From NCBI RefSeq assembly GCF_009724245.1, contig NZ_WNNK01000010.1:152380-216379 (forward strand): a stretch of 64,000 nucleotides of DNA, in the 5' to 3' direction. Position numbers and translations under genes: made by a program. Shown here piece after piece: positions 1 through 8,533 of this stretch (the stretch's first letter is position 1; each line of letters starts with the position of its first letter). This DNA comes from Pseudomonas spelaei. GTDB taxonomy: Bacteria; Pseudomonadota; Gammaproteobacteria; Pseudomonadales; Pseudomonadaceae. The notes beneath the pieces were generated by a model. That model was given only the letters and a program-made list of their open reading frames with translations. It did no database searches and was not told the origin of the DNA.

Positions 1-228
1 CAGGAACGCCACCAAACCTGGCTGGCTGCCGAGCAACGAGCCTAAGCCCATGACCCCAAGGCCAATGAGGAGGATATCGGCGAACACACATACCGCCACC
101 ACCCCCCAGATTGGACCGCGACTGACACCCTGGCGAATGACCAGGGTGTCCTTCGGTCCAGGCGCGGCGAACAGTCCGATGCCCAATAGCAGGCCTTCGA
201 GATAAAGAGCGTTGAAGTCAGGAATCAT
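1..228 (-). CDS. LysE/RhtB-family amino-acid exporter, 3' part cut by window edge
   Basis: Only the first 76 residues are visible; the gene runs leftward out of the window. It starts at ATG 228 with MIPDFNALYLEG. A first membrane helix carries the AAPGPKDTLVIRQG stretch typical of LysE/RhtB exporters, followed by a second helix (VVAVCVFADILLIGLG). The family exports amino acids or their analogues across the inner membrane. The substrate cannot be told from this fragment. It is divergent from the XRE regulator at 513, with 284 bp between them. Confidence 0.8.
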   Translation of the reverse strand, partial: MIPDFNALYLEGLLLGIGLFAAPGPKDTLVIRQGVSRGPIWGVVAVCVFADILLIGLGVMGLGSLLGSQPGLVAFL

Positions 229-512
229 GAAATGCTCGGGCCGCCTGAATATCAGGTCAATTGAAGGGGGGGATTACCGAAACCGGTATCCAAAGGTAGG
301 TGTAAAGGAATGCAACAAACACTAGGTTCGCAAGCATGCGAGAAACTACGACACTGGATATGACCGACTAAAAGGGACCCATCCATGTCCTTCACAACAT
401 CGCCAGCAGGTGGCGAGTGTGCAGGGTTCAAGACACGTGGCGGCGGGCAGGTTGTCTTTTTTGGCGGACAAAGAAATGACGTTCACCTAAAAGTGGGAAC
501 CGAAAACGCCGT

Positions 513-1205
513 ATGAATATAAAAACGCGGGATACCCTCAGGGCACTGGTTGTGCGACGCAGCCGAGAGTTGGGCAAGCCTCTGACTACGTTGGCCAGGG
601 AGGCAGGGATCTCCAGAACTTACCTGTACGGTCTGGCGGGCGGCGCGTCCAAGGACCCATCGGTACGCACGCTGATCAAGCTGGCCAAGGCGTTGCAGGT
701 TTCTCCTCTGTTGCTGTTTCGCTACTTTGCTGACCTGACAGGCGCGCCAGCAAATGCTTGCTCGATGGCGACGACCAATCGGGCTGTAGGTATTAATGAT
801 CCGGACGATGTTGCGGTGTTCAATGCCGATGTCACTACGCCCGATCAAACGGTTGTGTTGCCAGGGGAAGTTTTTCAGAAAACCTGGGAAATTCAGAATC
901 TGGGCACACGACCCTGGCGCGGACGACGATTGGTGCGTGTAGACGGGGAATATGTGATTGCCCGCCGTGCTGATGCACAAGGCCAGTTGGAGGTCGTGAT
1001 GGATACTCATCTGCGTAGCCTGCACAACGAGCTCCCCATTGCCGATACCCTGCCGGGTCAGCCCGTGCACATCAGCGTGGAGTTTGCAGCGCCCAGGGAG
1101 ACTTGCACGGTGGCGTCAATCTGGAGAATCGAGGATGCGCAGGGGAAACCCTGTTATGGGCCTGCGTTCATTTTGCATGTGGTGGTTAACGTTATGGCGC
1201 GTTGA
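513..1205 (+). CDS. XRE-type HTH regulator fused to an NBR1-type Ig-like (FW) domain
   Basis: This 230-residue protein has two parts. Residues about 5-72 form an XRE/Cro helix-turn-helix (LAREAGISRTYLYGL, then LIKLAKALQVSPLLLF). Residues about 102-225 look like the NBR1 FW domain: NADVTTPDQTVVLPGEVF, then W125 and W135 in KTWEIQNLGTRPWRG, then W204 in SIWRIEDAQGKPCYGP. Eukaryotic FW domains carry four Trp; three are visible and the last is replaced around CYGP. There is no signal peptide or membrane helix, so it is probably cytoplasmic. The ligand of the Ig-like part is unknown. No strong ribosome binding site precedes ATG 513. It is divergent from the LysE-type exporter, which it might control (inference). 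Confidence 0.8.
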   Translation: MNIKTRDTLRALVVRRSRELGKPLTTLAREAGISRTYLYGLAGGASKDPSVRTLIKLAKALQVSPLLLFRYFADLTGAPANACSMATTNRAVGINDPDDVAVFNADVTTPDQTVVLPGEVFQKTWEIQNLGTRPWRGRRLVRVDGEYVIARRADAQGQLEVVMDTHLRSLHNELPIADTLPGQPVHISVEFAAPRETCTVASIWRIEDAQGKPCYGPAFILHVVVNVMAR

Positions 1206-1326
1206 GCGCTCGGTCGGATTTTTCCTGCAACTTCTCGCGCTGTGCATGAACTTGTTGTGCCCTGTGATCGCGCCTAGTCTTCGTCCGTCATCGCAATAGC
1301 GCTGGCTCGGGCGTGCAAGCCTGACA

Positions 1327-1388
1327 AATCTGTTTAGGGCGTCATAGACGCCCGAGCTCTCCGGGCGTTCCTTACTAATCTGTTTAGG
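1327..1388 (+). promoter_or_regulatory. Structured leader of the DUF6124 gene: direct repeat plus alternative hairpins
   Basis: The 12-mer AATCTGTTTAGG occurs at 1327-1338 and again at 1377-1388. Between the copies lies GGGCGTC-ATA-GACGCCC (1337-1353). Its right arm overlaps a second possible stem, CGCCCG (1349-1354) with CGGGCG (1362-1367). The two stems are mutually exclusive. The function is unknown; an operator or an RNA switch are both possible. Confidence 0.45.
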
Positions 1389-1399
1389 AATCGCACCTC

Positions 1400-1642
1400 A
1401 TGCGTAAATCCATATCTCCTCCAACTACGCTGTTCACCGTGAACCCTTACCAAAACACTGAAGCCCTGTTGGCCAGCGCCTCAGAAGCGTTTGCTTCGCT
1501 TAATGCGTTGGCCTCTAACTTGGCCTTTGAATTGGAAGGCTCGCAGCGTGGCGTAGTGTTGGCGATTCAGCAGATGAGTGAGCTGGGGCAGTTGTTGGTG
1601 GATCAGGCACTGGAACAGGTGGCTCCATCGTCTGTTCCATAA
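1400..1642 (+). CDS. DUF6124 family small protein
   Basis: An 80-residue protein with the pattern of the Pseudomonas DUF6124 family: an N-terminal FTVNPYQNTEALLASASEAF segment followed by a helical region ending in GQLLVDQALEQVAP. Its function is unknown. Its predicted character is soluble and helical with no export signal. ATG 1400 lies 10 bases after the second AATCTGTTTAGG repeat, whose TAGGAA may serve as a distant ribosome binding site. It lies 89 bp upstream of the MITE-like element. Confidence 0.7.
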   Translation: MRKSISPPTTLFTVNPYQNTEALLASASEAFASLNALASNLAFELEGSQRGVVLAIQQMSELGQLLVDQALEQVAPSSVP

Positions 1643-1731
1643 AAATGGATCGGTCCCAAATAGGGACTGATCGTTCCCATTTTGGGACTGCTGCGCACGT
1701 TTGCACGAACACCGCCGCTCCCACACTTAAA

Positions 1732-1993
1732 GTCAGCCCTTTCAAGGTCTTTGAAAAGCCCGTCGCATTAGGCCAGGAATGAAGATCTAACCGACGACGT
1801 AAAACCCTTGTGGGAGTTGTCGAGCTTTAGCGAGGCTGCGATGACGTCGGCACAGCCAACATTGAGGGTGCCTGACCCACCGCTATCGCAGCCTCGCTAA
1901 AGCTCGACAACTCCCACAGTTGATCTTCACTGGCCTGAGCTGGATGTTTCAACCGTATTTGGCTGCACTCTCAAAGACCTTGAAAGGGCTGAC
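1732..1993. mobile_element. MITE-like element with 23-bp terminal inverted repeats and 7-bp target duplication
   Basis: The left end (1732-1754) begins GTCAGCCCTTTCAAGG and is the exact reverse complement of the right end (1971-1993) over 23 bp. ACTTAAA lies directly outside both ends (1725-1731 and 1994-2000), as expected for a 7-bp target-site duplication. The 262-bp body has no credible gene. It has partly matching subterminal inverted stretches (AGGCCAG...TGAAGATC near 1771, and its complement near 1922-1936) and a REP doublet in the middle. It is non-autonomous; no transposase with matching ends was seen here. Confidence 0.75.
1809..1918. repeat. REP doublet inside the MITE-like element
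   Basis: Perfect 34-bp inverted arms, 1809-1842 and 1885-1918, beginning TGTGGGAGTTGTCGAGCTTT and ending in GCTGCGAT, separated by 42 bp. This arm type (TTGTCGAGC...) occurs only once in the window. Confidence 0.85.
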
Positions 1994-2135
1994 ACTTAAA
2001 TTGCGTTGAGTCCGAGCCTCGCGTTTGCTGGCAAACCATTACTCCAATCGTAACGGTTCGCTGCCCAGCTTGATTGATGCCCTCCCAATACCCTCCTAAG
2101 GTACAGCCCACGACAGCAAATCCCGTGGAGCGACC

Positions 2136-3803
2136 ATGACAACAACTTCCCCCGACTCGCGCTGGACGCGGCGGCGCGACGAGAAGCAGCGCAGGCTGGC
2201 GCGAGTAGCGTCGTTCGCCAATGGTGCCGTGTTGCCCAGCGACCGTATCGTCGAGGCCCTGGAAGCGCTGATCCTCCCCGGCGACCGCGTGGTACTGGAG
2301 GGCAACAACCAGAAGCAGGCCGATTTCCTCTCGCGCTCCCTGGCCAAGGCCGATCCCGCCAAGCTCCACGATTTGCACATGATCATGCCCAGTGTTGGCC
2401 GTTCCGAGCACCTGGACCTGTTTGAAAAGGGCATCGCCCGCAAGCTGGACTTTTCCTTCGCCGGCACCCAATCCCTGCGCATCAGCCAGTTACTGGAAGA
2501 CGGCCTGCTGGAAATCGGTGCGATTCACACCTACATCGAACTCTACGCGCGGCTGGTGGTGGACCTGATCCCCAACGTGGTGTTGTCTGCCGGTTTCATG
2601 GCTGACCGTGCCGGCAATATCTACACCGGGCCCAGCACCGAAGACACGCCAGCCTTGATCGAACCAGCAGCCTTCAGCGATGGGATCGTGATCGTCCAGG
2701 TCAATCAGTTGGTGGATGACGTCAGCGACTTGCCTCGCGTGGATATCCCGGCCTCCTGGGTCGACTTCGTGGTGGTCGCCGACAAACCCTTCTACATCGA
2801 ACCGCTGTTCACCCGCGACCCCCGGCACATCAAGCCAGTGCATGTGTTGATGGCGATGATGGCGATCCGTGGCATCTACGAAAAACACAACGTCCAATCC
2901 CTCAATCACGGCATCGGTTTCAACACTGCCGCCATCGAGTTGATCCTGCCGACCTATGGCGAATCTCTCGGACTTAAGGGCAAGATTTGCCGCAACTGGA
3001 CCCTCAACCCCCATCCCACCCTGATCCCCGCCATTGAAAGCGGCTGGGTCGAAAGCGTGCATTGTTTCGGCACCGAACTGGGCATGGAAAATTACATCGC
3101 TGCTCGTCCGGATGTGTTCTTCACCGGCCGCGACGGCTCCCTGCGTTCCAACCGGATGTTCTGCCAACTGGCCGGCCAATACGCGGTGGACCTGTTTATC
3201 GGCGCCACCTTGCAGGTCGACGGCGACGGCCATTCCTCCACCGTAACCCGTGGCCGCCTCGCCGGTTTTGGGGGAGCGCCGAACATGGGCCACGACCCGC
3301 GTGGTCGCCGCCATGGCACACCGGCTTGGCTCGACATGCGCCACGACGACGCCCCCGAAGCCTTGCTCGAACGCGGCAAGAAGCTGGTGGTGCAAATGGT
3401 CGAGACTTTCCAGGAGGGTGGTAAACCGACCTTCGTCGAAACCCTTGACGCGGTGGAAGTGGCGCGCAAAAGCGGCATGCCCCTGGCGCCGATCATGATC
3501 TATGGCGACGACGTCACCCACCTGCTCACCGAAGAAGGCATTGCCTACCTGTACAAGGCCCGGTCCCTGGAAGAACGCCAGGCGATGATCGCCGCCGTGG
3601 CCGGGGTGACGGCCATCGGCATGCGCCACAACCCCAAGGACACCGCGCGTATGCGCCGCGAGGGTTTGATCGCCTTGCCCGAAGACCTCGGCATCCGCCG
3701 CACCGACGCCACCCGCGAGCTGCTGGCGGCCAAGAGCGTGGCCGATCTGGTGGAGTGGTCCGGTGGCTTGTACAACCCGCCCGCCAAGTTCAGGAGCTGG
3801 TAA
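2136..3803 (+). CDS. mdcA: Malonate decarboxylase alpha subunit (acetyl-S-ACP:malonate ACP transferase)
   Basis: This 555-residue protein matches MdcA in length and sequence. It moves the carrier protein from acetate to malonate, forming malonyl-S-ACP for decarboxylation. It is the first gene of a compact cytoplasmic pathway operon that continues to 9298. ATG 2136 follows GTGGAGCGACC. The 135 bp between the MITE-like element and the start should hold the promoter and MdcR site, but I see no clear sigma-54 or convincing LysR box. MITE insertion this close upstream could affect expression (inference). Confidence 0.95.
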   Translation: MTTTSPDSRWTRRRDEKQRRLARVASFANGAVLPSDRIVEALEALILPGDRVVLEGNNQKQADFLSRSLAKADPAKLHDLHMIMPSVGRSEHLDLFEKGIARKLDFSFAGTQSLRISQLLEDGLLEIGAIHTYIELYARLVVDLIPNVVLSAGFMADRAGNIYTGPSTEDTPALIEPAAFSDGIVIVQVNQLVDDVSDLPRVDIPASWVDFVVVADKPFYIEPLFTRDPRHIKPVHVLMAMMAIRGIYEKHNVQSLNHGIGFNTAAIELILPTYGESLGLKGKICRNWTLNPHPTLIPAIESGWVESVHCFGTELGMENYIAARPDVFFTGRDGSLRSNRMFCQLAGQYAVDLFIGATLQVDGDGHSSTVTRGRLAGFGGAPNMGHDPRGRRHGTPAWLDMRHDDAPEALLERGKKLVVQMVETFQEGGKPTFVETLDAVEVARKSGMPLAPIMIYGDDVTHLLTEEGIAYLYKARSLEERQAMIAAVAGVTAIGMRHNPKDTARMRREGLIALPEDLGIRRTDATRELLAAKSVADLVEWSGGLYNPPAKFRSW

Positions 3804-4652
3804 ATGCACGCACTCAAATTGTACAAACTGACATTGGCCGAGCGCCTGGCTGACCTGGCGGTAGATGCGTTGATCGATGAAGCCGACCTGTCACCCAAGC
3901 CAGCCCTGGTGGACCGCCGTGGCAACGGTGCTCACAGTGATTTGCACCTGGGCCTGATGCATGCGTCGGCGCTGTCGTTGTGGCCGGCGTTCAAAGAGAT
4001 GGCTGAAGTGGCCATCGAATGGGGTCAAATCGGTTTGCCGTTGCGCGAGGCGCTTGGGCGAATCGGCCGTGAGGGCGAGCAGGCAATGCTCACCACTACG
4101 GGTGGGGTGAATACTCATCGAGGCGCGATCTGGGCCCTCGGATTATTGGTTGCTGCTGCTGCGCTGGAACCCGAATCCACTGGCGCTGGCGCGGTAGCGT
4201 TACGTGCCGCACGGTTGGCCTTGCTCAACGATTGCCATGCCCCTCAACCACTCAGCCACGGTGCTCAAGTCGCCCAACGTTATGGCGCACGCGGTGCTCG
4301 TGAAGAAGCGCAACTGGGTTTCCCCTCGGTGCTGCAACGCGGCCTGCCACAACTGAAAAAAAGCCGCCTGCAACACCACGGCGAACAGAACGCCCGCCTC
4401 GACGCCTTGCTGGCGATCATGACCGACCTGGCTGACACCTGCGTGCTCTACCGCGCAGGCCTGGAAGGGTTGCTGGCCATGCAGCAAGGCGCCCAAGCGG
4501 TGCTGGATGCTGGCGGCAGTGCGAGCCTCGCCGGCCGCCGTCAGCTGCATGAACTGGACCAGCAACTGCTCGCCCTGAATGCCTCCCCCGGTGGCGCCGC
4601 CGATCTGTTGGCCGCCTGCCTGTTTCTCGACCGCATCGACGGAGCGTCTTGA
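3804..4652 (+). CDS. mdcB: Triphosphoribosyl-dephospho-CoA synthase
   Basis: This 282-residue protein is the CitG-like enzyme that makes 2'-(5''-triphosphoribosyl)-3'-dephospho-CoA from dephospho-CoA and ATP, the precursor of the MdcC prosthetic group. Visible family features are the [20 protein letters not shown] segment near residues 33-52 and [17 protein letters not shown] near residues 95-111. Its start codon directly follows the mdcA stop, and its TGA overlaps the mdcC ATG by one base, so translation is probably coupled. Confidence 0.93.
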   Translation: MHALKLYKLTLAERLADLAVDALIDEADLSPKPALVDRRGNGAHSDLHLGLMHASALSLWPAFKEMAEVAIEWGQIGLPLREALGRIGREGEQAMLTTTGGVNTHRGAIWALGLLVAAAALEPESTGAGAVALRAARLALLNDCHAPQPLSHGAQVAQRYGARGAREEAQLGFPSVLQRGLPQLKKSRLQHHGEQNARLDALLAIMTDLADTCVLYRAGLEGLLAMQQGAQAVLDAGGSASLAGRRQLHELDQQLLALNASPGGAADLLAACLFLDRIDGAS

Positions 4653-4951
4653 TGGAAACCTTATCCTTTGAATTCCCCGCCGGGCAGCCGGCCAAGGGCC
4701 GGGCGTTGGTGGGTTGCGTCGGCTCGGGTGACCTGGAAGTGCTGCTGGAACCGGGCACTGCCGGGACGCTGATCATCCAGGTGCAGACCTCGGTCAATGG
4801 CGCACAACAACGGTGGCAGCACCTGTTTGAGCGGATCTTCCAGGAGCAGACGCCGCCTGCGTTGAACATCGATATCCACGACTTCGGTGCCACGCCAGGT
4901 GTGGTGCGTTTGCGGCTGGAGCAAGGCTTCGAGGAGATCGGTCATGACTGA
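4652..4951 (+). CDS. mdcC: Malonate decarboxylase acyl carrier protein (delta subunit)
   Basis: A 99-residue carrier protein. With ATG 4652 as start, the serine of VGCVGSGDLEV is residue 25, the position known to carry the phosphoribosyl-dephospho-CoA arm in the Klebsiella protein. This supports the start over the TTG one codon upstream. Acetyl and malonyl groups are carried as thioesters on this arm. The ATG overlaps the mdcB stop (TGATG), and the 3' end overlaps mdcD by 8 bases. Confidence 0.95.
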   Translation: METLSFEFPAGQPAKGRALVGCVGSGDLEVLLEPGTAGTLIIQVQTSVNGAQQRWQHLFERIFQEQTPPALNIDIHDFGATPGVVRLRLEQGFEEIGHD

Positions 4952-5786
4952 CTTGCTCAATAAACACAGCTTCGTCGAACTCGGCGCCCGGCAGCGTGCC
5001 AAGGCCTTGCTCGACAAAGGCAGCTTTCGCGAGTTGATCGATCCGTTCCAGCGCGTGATGTCGCCGTGGCTGAGTCGCCAGGGCGTGGTGCCTCAAGCAG
5101 ATGACGGTGTTGTGATCGCCAAGGGCGCCATTGCCGGCTTGCCCGTTGTGATCGCCGCGATTGAAGGCAATTTCCAGGGCGGCAGTCTCGGTGAAGTGGG
5201 CGGGGCGAAAATTGCCGGCGCCCTGGAGCTGGCTGCCGAGGACAACCGCAACGGCATTCCCACCCGCGCTGTGCTGCTGTTGGAAACCGGCGGTGTGCGC
5301 CTGCAGGAAGCCAATCTTGGTTTGGCCGCGATTGCTGATATCCACGCAGCGATTGTCGACCTGCGCCAATACCAGCCGGTGATCGGCGTGGTGGCAGGCA
5401 GCGTGGGTTGTTTCGGCGGTATGTCGATTGCTGCAGGACTGTGCAGTTACCTGTTGGTGACGCGCGAAGCTCGCCTTGGCCTGAATGGCCCGCAAGTGAT
5501 CGAACAGGAAGCCGGCCTTGAAGAATACGACTCCCGCGACCGGCCTTTTATCTGGAGCCTGACCGGTGGCGAACAACGCTTTGCCAGCGGTTTGGCTGAC
5601 CGTTATGTGGCGGACGATGTGGCGCAGATTCAGCAGCAAGTCACTGAGTTACTGCAACAAGGCTTGCCGGTAAAACAGCGCAGTCGTCAGGCGCAACACT
5701 ATCTGCAACGCTTGGCTGTACTGGACGCCGAACCGCAAATCGAACCGGCGACGGTCCGCGATCTGTATCAGGGAGAACGCTCATGA
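4944..5786 (+). CDS. mdcD: Malonate decarboxylase beta subunit
   Basis: This 280-residue protein has the carboxyltransferase (crotonase-like) fold of MdcD. Together with MdcE it decarboxylates malonyl-S-ACP to acetyl-S-ACP, here without biotin: no biotin carboxyl carrier or sodium pump gene is present. Visible features are GNFQGGSLGEVGGAKIAGAL and the VAGSVGCFGGMSIAAGLCSY turn. The start was set at ATG 4944 (MTDLLNKHSF), inside the end of mdcC. An in-frame ATG further upstream (4887) would overlap mdcC too deeply. It overlaps mdcE by 4 bases. Confidence 0.94.
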   Translation: MTDLLNKHSFVELGARQRAKALLDKGSFRELIDPFQRVMSPWLSRQGVVPQADDGVVIAKGAIAGLPVVIAAIEGNFQGGSLGEVGGAKIAGALELAAEDNRNGIPTRAVLLLETGGVRLQEANLGLAAIADIHAAIVDLRQYQPVIGVVAGSVGCFGGMSIAAGLCSYLLVTREARLGLNGPQVIEQEAGLEEYDSRDRPFIWSLTGGEQRFASGLADRYVADDVAQIQQQVTELLQQGLPVKQRSRQAQHYLQRLAVLDAEPQIEPATVRDLYQGERS

Positions 5787-6559
5787 GAGGGTTGCAGTGG
5801 TTCAACGCATTGAGTGCGGGTGCAACGACGGTAAGTGGTTTGCCGAACTCCTTGAAGGTTGCCGATGGCGTGCTCGGTGATCAACCCGTGCGCTTCATCG
5901 CCGTGGTCACCGACCCGCACAATCGCTTCCCGCGTGCGCGAAATGGCGAAGTCGGTTTGCTCGAAGGTTGGGGCTTGGCCAAGGCGGTCGATGAAGTGAT
6001 CGAAACCGGTGACAAACGCCCGCTGATTGCCATCGTCGATGTCCCCAGCCAGGCTTATGGTCGTCGTGAAGAAGCGTTGGGCATTCATCAGGCCTTGGCC
6101 GCTGCCGCTGACAGTTATGCCCGCGCACGATTGGCCGGGCACCCGGTGATTGCGCTGCTGGTGGGCAAGGCCATGTCCGGTGCATTTCTGGCCCACGGCT
6201 ATCAGGCCAACCGCCTGATCGCCCTGCGCGATCCCGGGGTGATGGTCCATGCGATGGGCAAGGCTTCGGCGGCGCGTGTGACCTTGCGCAGCATTGAAGA
6301 ACTCGAAGCCCTGGCCGCCAGCGTGCCGCCCATGGCGTATGACATCGACAGTTTTGCCAGCCTGGGCTTGCTCTGGGAAACGCTGACGGTCAGTCAGATT
6401 GAACAACCGACGAGGGAAGATTTGGCGCGTGTGAGCGACTGCCTGGTGCAGGCCATCAAGGATGTGCAAGCTGGTGGTGTTGATTTGAGTGGTCGCCTGG
6501 GCGCCGCCAATCGTGCCGCGTCGGCGCATGTGCGTCAGTTGCTGCGGGAGCAATGGTGA
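5783..6559 (+). CDS. mdcE: Malonate decarboxylase gamma subunit
   Basis: A 258-residue second carboxyltransferase-like subunit, partner of MdcD in decarboxylating malonyl-S-ACP. Family features include VVTDPHNRFPRARNGEVGLL, LLVGKAMSGAFLAHGYQANR and MVHAMGKASAARVT. The ATG overlaps the mdcD stop (ATGA). Its last 7 bases overlap the start of mdcG. The close packing of these genes is the normal arrangement in Pseudomonas mdc operons. Confidence 0.94.
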   Translation: MRGLQWFNALSAGATTVSGLPNSLKVADGVLGDQPVRFIAVVTDPHNRFPRARNGEVGLLEGWGLAKAVDEVIETGDKRPLIAIVDVPSQAYGRREEALGIHQALAAAADSYARARLAGHPVIALLVGKAMSGAFLAHGYQANRLIALRDPGVMVHAMGKASAARVTLRSIEELEALAASVPPMAYDIDSFASLGLLWETLTVSQIEQPTREDLARVSDCLVQAIKDVQAGGVDLSGRLGAANRAASAHVRQLLREQW

Positions 6560-7149
6560 ACGCCCACGATTTGCTCTGGGGCATGACCCCGGCGCATGCG
6601 CCCGCTGATGCGCCCGCGTGGGTGCTGGAGGCGCTGAGTGCCGGGCATCCCGTAGTGGTTCGGCGTGCTATTGCACAGGCCGGGCATGTGGCGGTGGGCG
6701 TGCGTGGGCGTTTGCGCGAGCAGCGTTTCGCCGCTGTGATGCCGATGGCAGCAGTGCAGCGACGCGTGGTGCCGGAGGCGCTATGCGATGTGATATCGCC
6801 ACGGAATTTGCCGGCGTTGCAGGCGCTCGATCAACTGCGGCCGGTGCTGGCGCGAGAAAATTGGGGCGTCACCGGCAGTGCCGGTTTTGAGCTGGCCAGC
6901 GGCATTGAAGCGCTGCATGGCGCGAGTGATCTGGATTTGATTCTGCGCACGCCCACGCGGTTTGATCGAGGTGATGCAGAGGATCTGCTGGCGATACTGG
7001 ACACGGCGGTGTGCGCCGTGGACCTGCAATTGCAAACCCCGTTTGGCGCCGTGGCCTTGCGCGAATGGGCCTGCCCATCACGTCGGGTGTTGCTGAAAAA
7101 CGCCAGCGGTGCGCAGTTGGTGCTGGACCCCTGGCAGGCCTTGGTATGA
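6553..7149 (+). CDS. mdcG: Phosphoribosyl-dephospho-CoA transferase (holo-MdcC synthase)
   Basis: A 198-residue CitX-like nucleotidyltransferase that attaches the prosthetic group made by MdcB to Ser25 of MdcC. The TGSAGFELASGIEALHGASD and DLDLILRTP segments (nucleotidyltransferase GS...DLD pattern) lie near residues 100-130. Either ATG 6553 or the next codon, GTG 6556, could be the start. The 3' end overlaps mdcH by 4 bases. Confidence 0.92.
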   Translation: MVNAHDLLWGMTPAHAPADAPAWVLEALSAGHPVVVRRAIAQAGHVAVGVRGRLREQRFAAVMPMAAVQRRVVPEALCDVISPRNLPALQALDQLRPVLARENWGVTGSAGFELASGIEALHGASDLDLILRTPTRFDRGDAEDLLAILDTAVCAVDLQLQTPFGAVALREWACPSRRVLLKNASGAQLVLDPWQALV

Positions 7150-8051
7150 GCAGCCTTCTGGTGTTTCCGGGGCAGGGCGCCCAGCGTGTGGGCATGCTCC
7201 AACACTGGCCTCGCCCGATCCTGGACGAGGCCAGTGCCGCCCTCAATGAAGATGTGCTGACGCTCGACTCACCCGAGTCACTGGTTTCAACTCGCGCCGT
7301 GCAGCTATGCCTGCTGATCGCCGGCGTTGCCGGTGCGCGTTTGCTGGAACACACGCCGGACTACGTTGCGGGCCTCTCTATTGGAGCCTATCCGGCGGCG
7401 GTGATCGCAGGCTCCCTGGCCTTTGCCGACGCGCTCAAGCTGGTCAGCTTGCGCGGTGAGCTGATGCAGCAAGCGTATCCCCAGGGCTATGGCATGACCG
7501 CGATCATCGGCCTGGAATTGAATGTTGTCGAAGACCTGATCGCCCAGGTTCACACCCCACAAACCCCTGTTTACCTGGCCAATATCAACGCCGATAACCA
7601 GACCGTGATTGCCGGCAGCAATGAGGCGATGAAGGCCGTGGCGAATCTTGTTCGAGGGACTGGCGTTGCCAAACGCCTGGCCGTCAGTGTGCCGTCCCAC
7701 TGTGCGCTATTGGAAAAACCTGCCGAAGCGCTGGCCGAGGCATTCGCTCAGGTTCCGCTGAAAATCCCGGCCATCACTTACCTGAGCAGCACCCGCGCTC
7801 GCCCCGTTCGCGACGTTGAACAACTGCGCGATGACCTGGCCTTCAACATGTGCCGCATCGTCGACTGGCGCGGCACGGTGCAAAGCGCCTACGAGCGCGG
7901 CGTACGGCTGCAGATCGAACTCCCCCCGGGCGCGGTGCTCAGCGGCCTGGCGCGACGGGTGTTTGAGCAAGGCACGGTGACCGCCTTCGAAGGCGCACGA
8001 CTGGACACCTTGCAGGCACTGCTGCGAGAGGAGGGACACCGCCACCGATAA
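7146..8051 (+). CDS. mdcH: Malonyl-CoA:ACP transacylase of malonate decarboxylase
   Basis: A 301-residue FabD-like acyltransferase that loads malonyl from malonyl-CoA on the carrier protein to prime the decarboxylase cycle. It begins MSSLLVFPGQGAQRVGML and has the nucleophile motif GLSIGAYPAA (GxSxG) near residue 77. ATG 7146 overlaps the mdcG stop (ATGA). An upstream in-frame start inside mdcG is rejected because the family begins at the FPGQG strand. Confidence 0.93.
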   Translation: MSSLLVFPGQGAQRVGMLQHWPRPILDEASAALNEDVLTLDSPESLVSTRAVQLCLLIAGVAGARLLEHTPDYVAGLSIGAYPAAVIAGSLAFADALKLVSLRGELMQQAYPQGYGMTAIIGLELNVVEDLIAQVHTPQTPVYLANINADNQTVIAGSNEAMKAVANLVRGTGVAKRLAVSVPSHCALLEKPAEALAEAFAQVPLKIPAITYLSSTRARPVRDVEQLRDDLAFNMCRIVDWRGTVQSAYERGVRLQIELPPGAVLSGLARRVFEQGTVTAFEGARLDTLQALLREEGHRHR

Positions 8052-8118
8052 CGCTCGACCCAAGGCTTTCGAAGCACAAAAACAACAATTTCGATGAAGC
8101 ACTTTGAGGACAACCATC

Positions 8119-8532
8119 ATGATTATTTACGGTGTGGCGTTGCTGGCGATCTGTACGCTGGCAGGCGTGATTATGGGCGACCTGCTCGGCGTTCTGCTGG
8201 GGGTCAAGTCCAATGTCGGCGGCGTGGGGATCGCGATGATCCTGCTGATTTGCGCGCGGCTATGGATGCAGAAACGCGGCGGCATGACCAAGGATTGCGA
8301 GATGGGCGTCGGCTTCTGGGGCGCAATGTATATCCCGGTGGTGGTGGCGATGGCGGCGCAACAGAACGTGGTTACCGCGTTGCACGGCGGCCCGGTGGCG
8401 GTGCTGGCGGCCATCGGTTCGGTGGTGATTTGCGGCTGCACCATTGCCCTGATCAGTCGCACCCACAAGGGTGAACCGCTGCCTGATGAAGATCCGCTGA
8501 TACCGGCTTCACCTGTCGCGGGAGGTCGCTGA
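8119..8532 (+). CDS. mdcL: Malonate transporter subunit MadL/MdcL
   Basis: A 137-residue hydrophobic protein with about four membrane helices (MIIYGVALLAICTLAGVIMG at the start). It forms a two-component malonate importer with MdcM. ATG 8119 was chosen because GAGGA lies 8 bases upstream. The stop is one base before the mdcM start. Confidence 0.92.
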   Translation: MIIYGVALLAICTLAGVIMGDLLGVLLGVKSNVGGVGIAMILLICARLWMQKRGGMTKDCEMGVGFWGAMYIPVVVAMAAQQNVVTALHGGPVAVLAAIGSVVICGCTIALISRTHKGEPLPDEDPLIPASPVAGGR

Positions 8533-8533
8533 T

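Noticed and set aside
2001..2135. Sigma-54 promoter or clear MdcR box before mdcA
   Set aside because: No TGGCAC-N5-TTGC-type element and no convincing palindromic LysR site could be found by eye.
2490..3809. Long open frame opposite mdcA (439 codons)
   Set aside because: Antisense shadow; mdcA is unambiguous.
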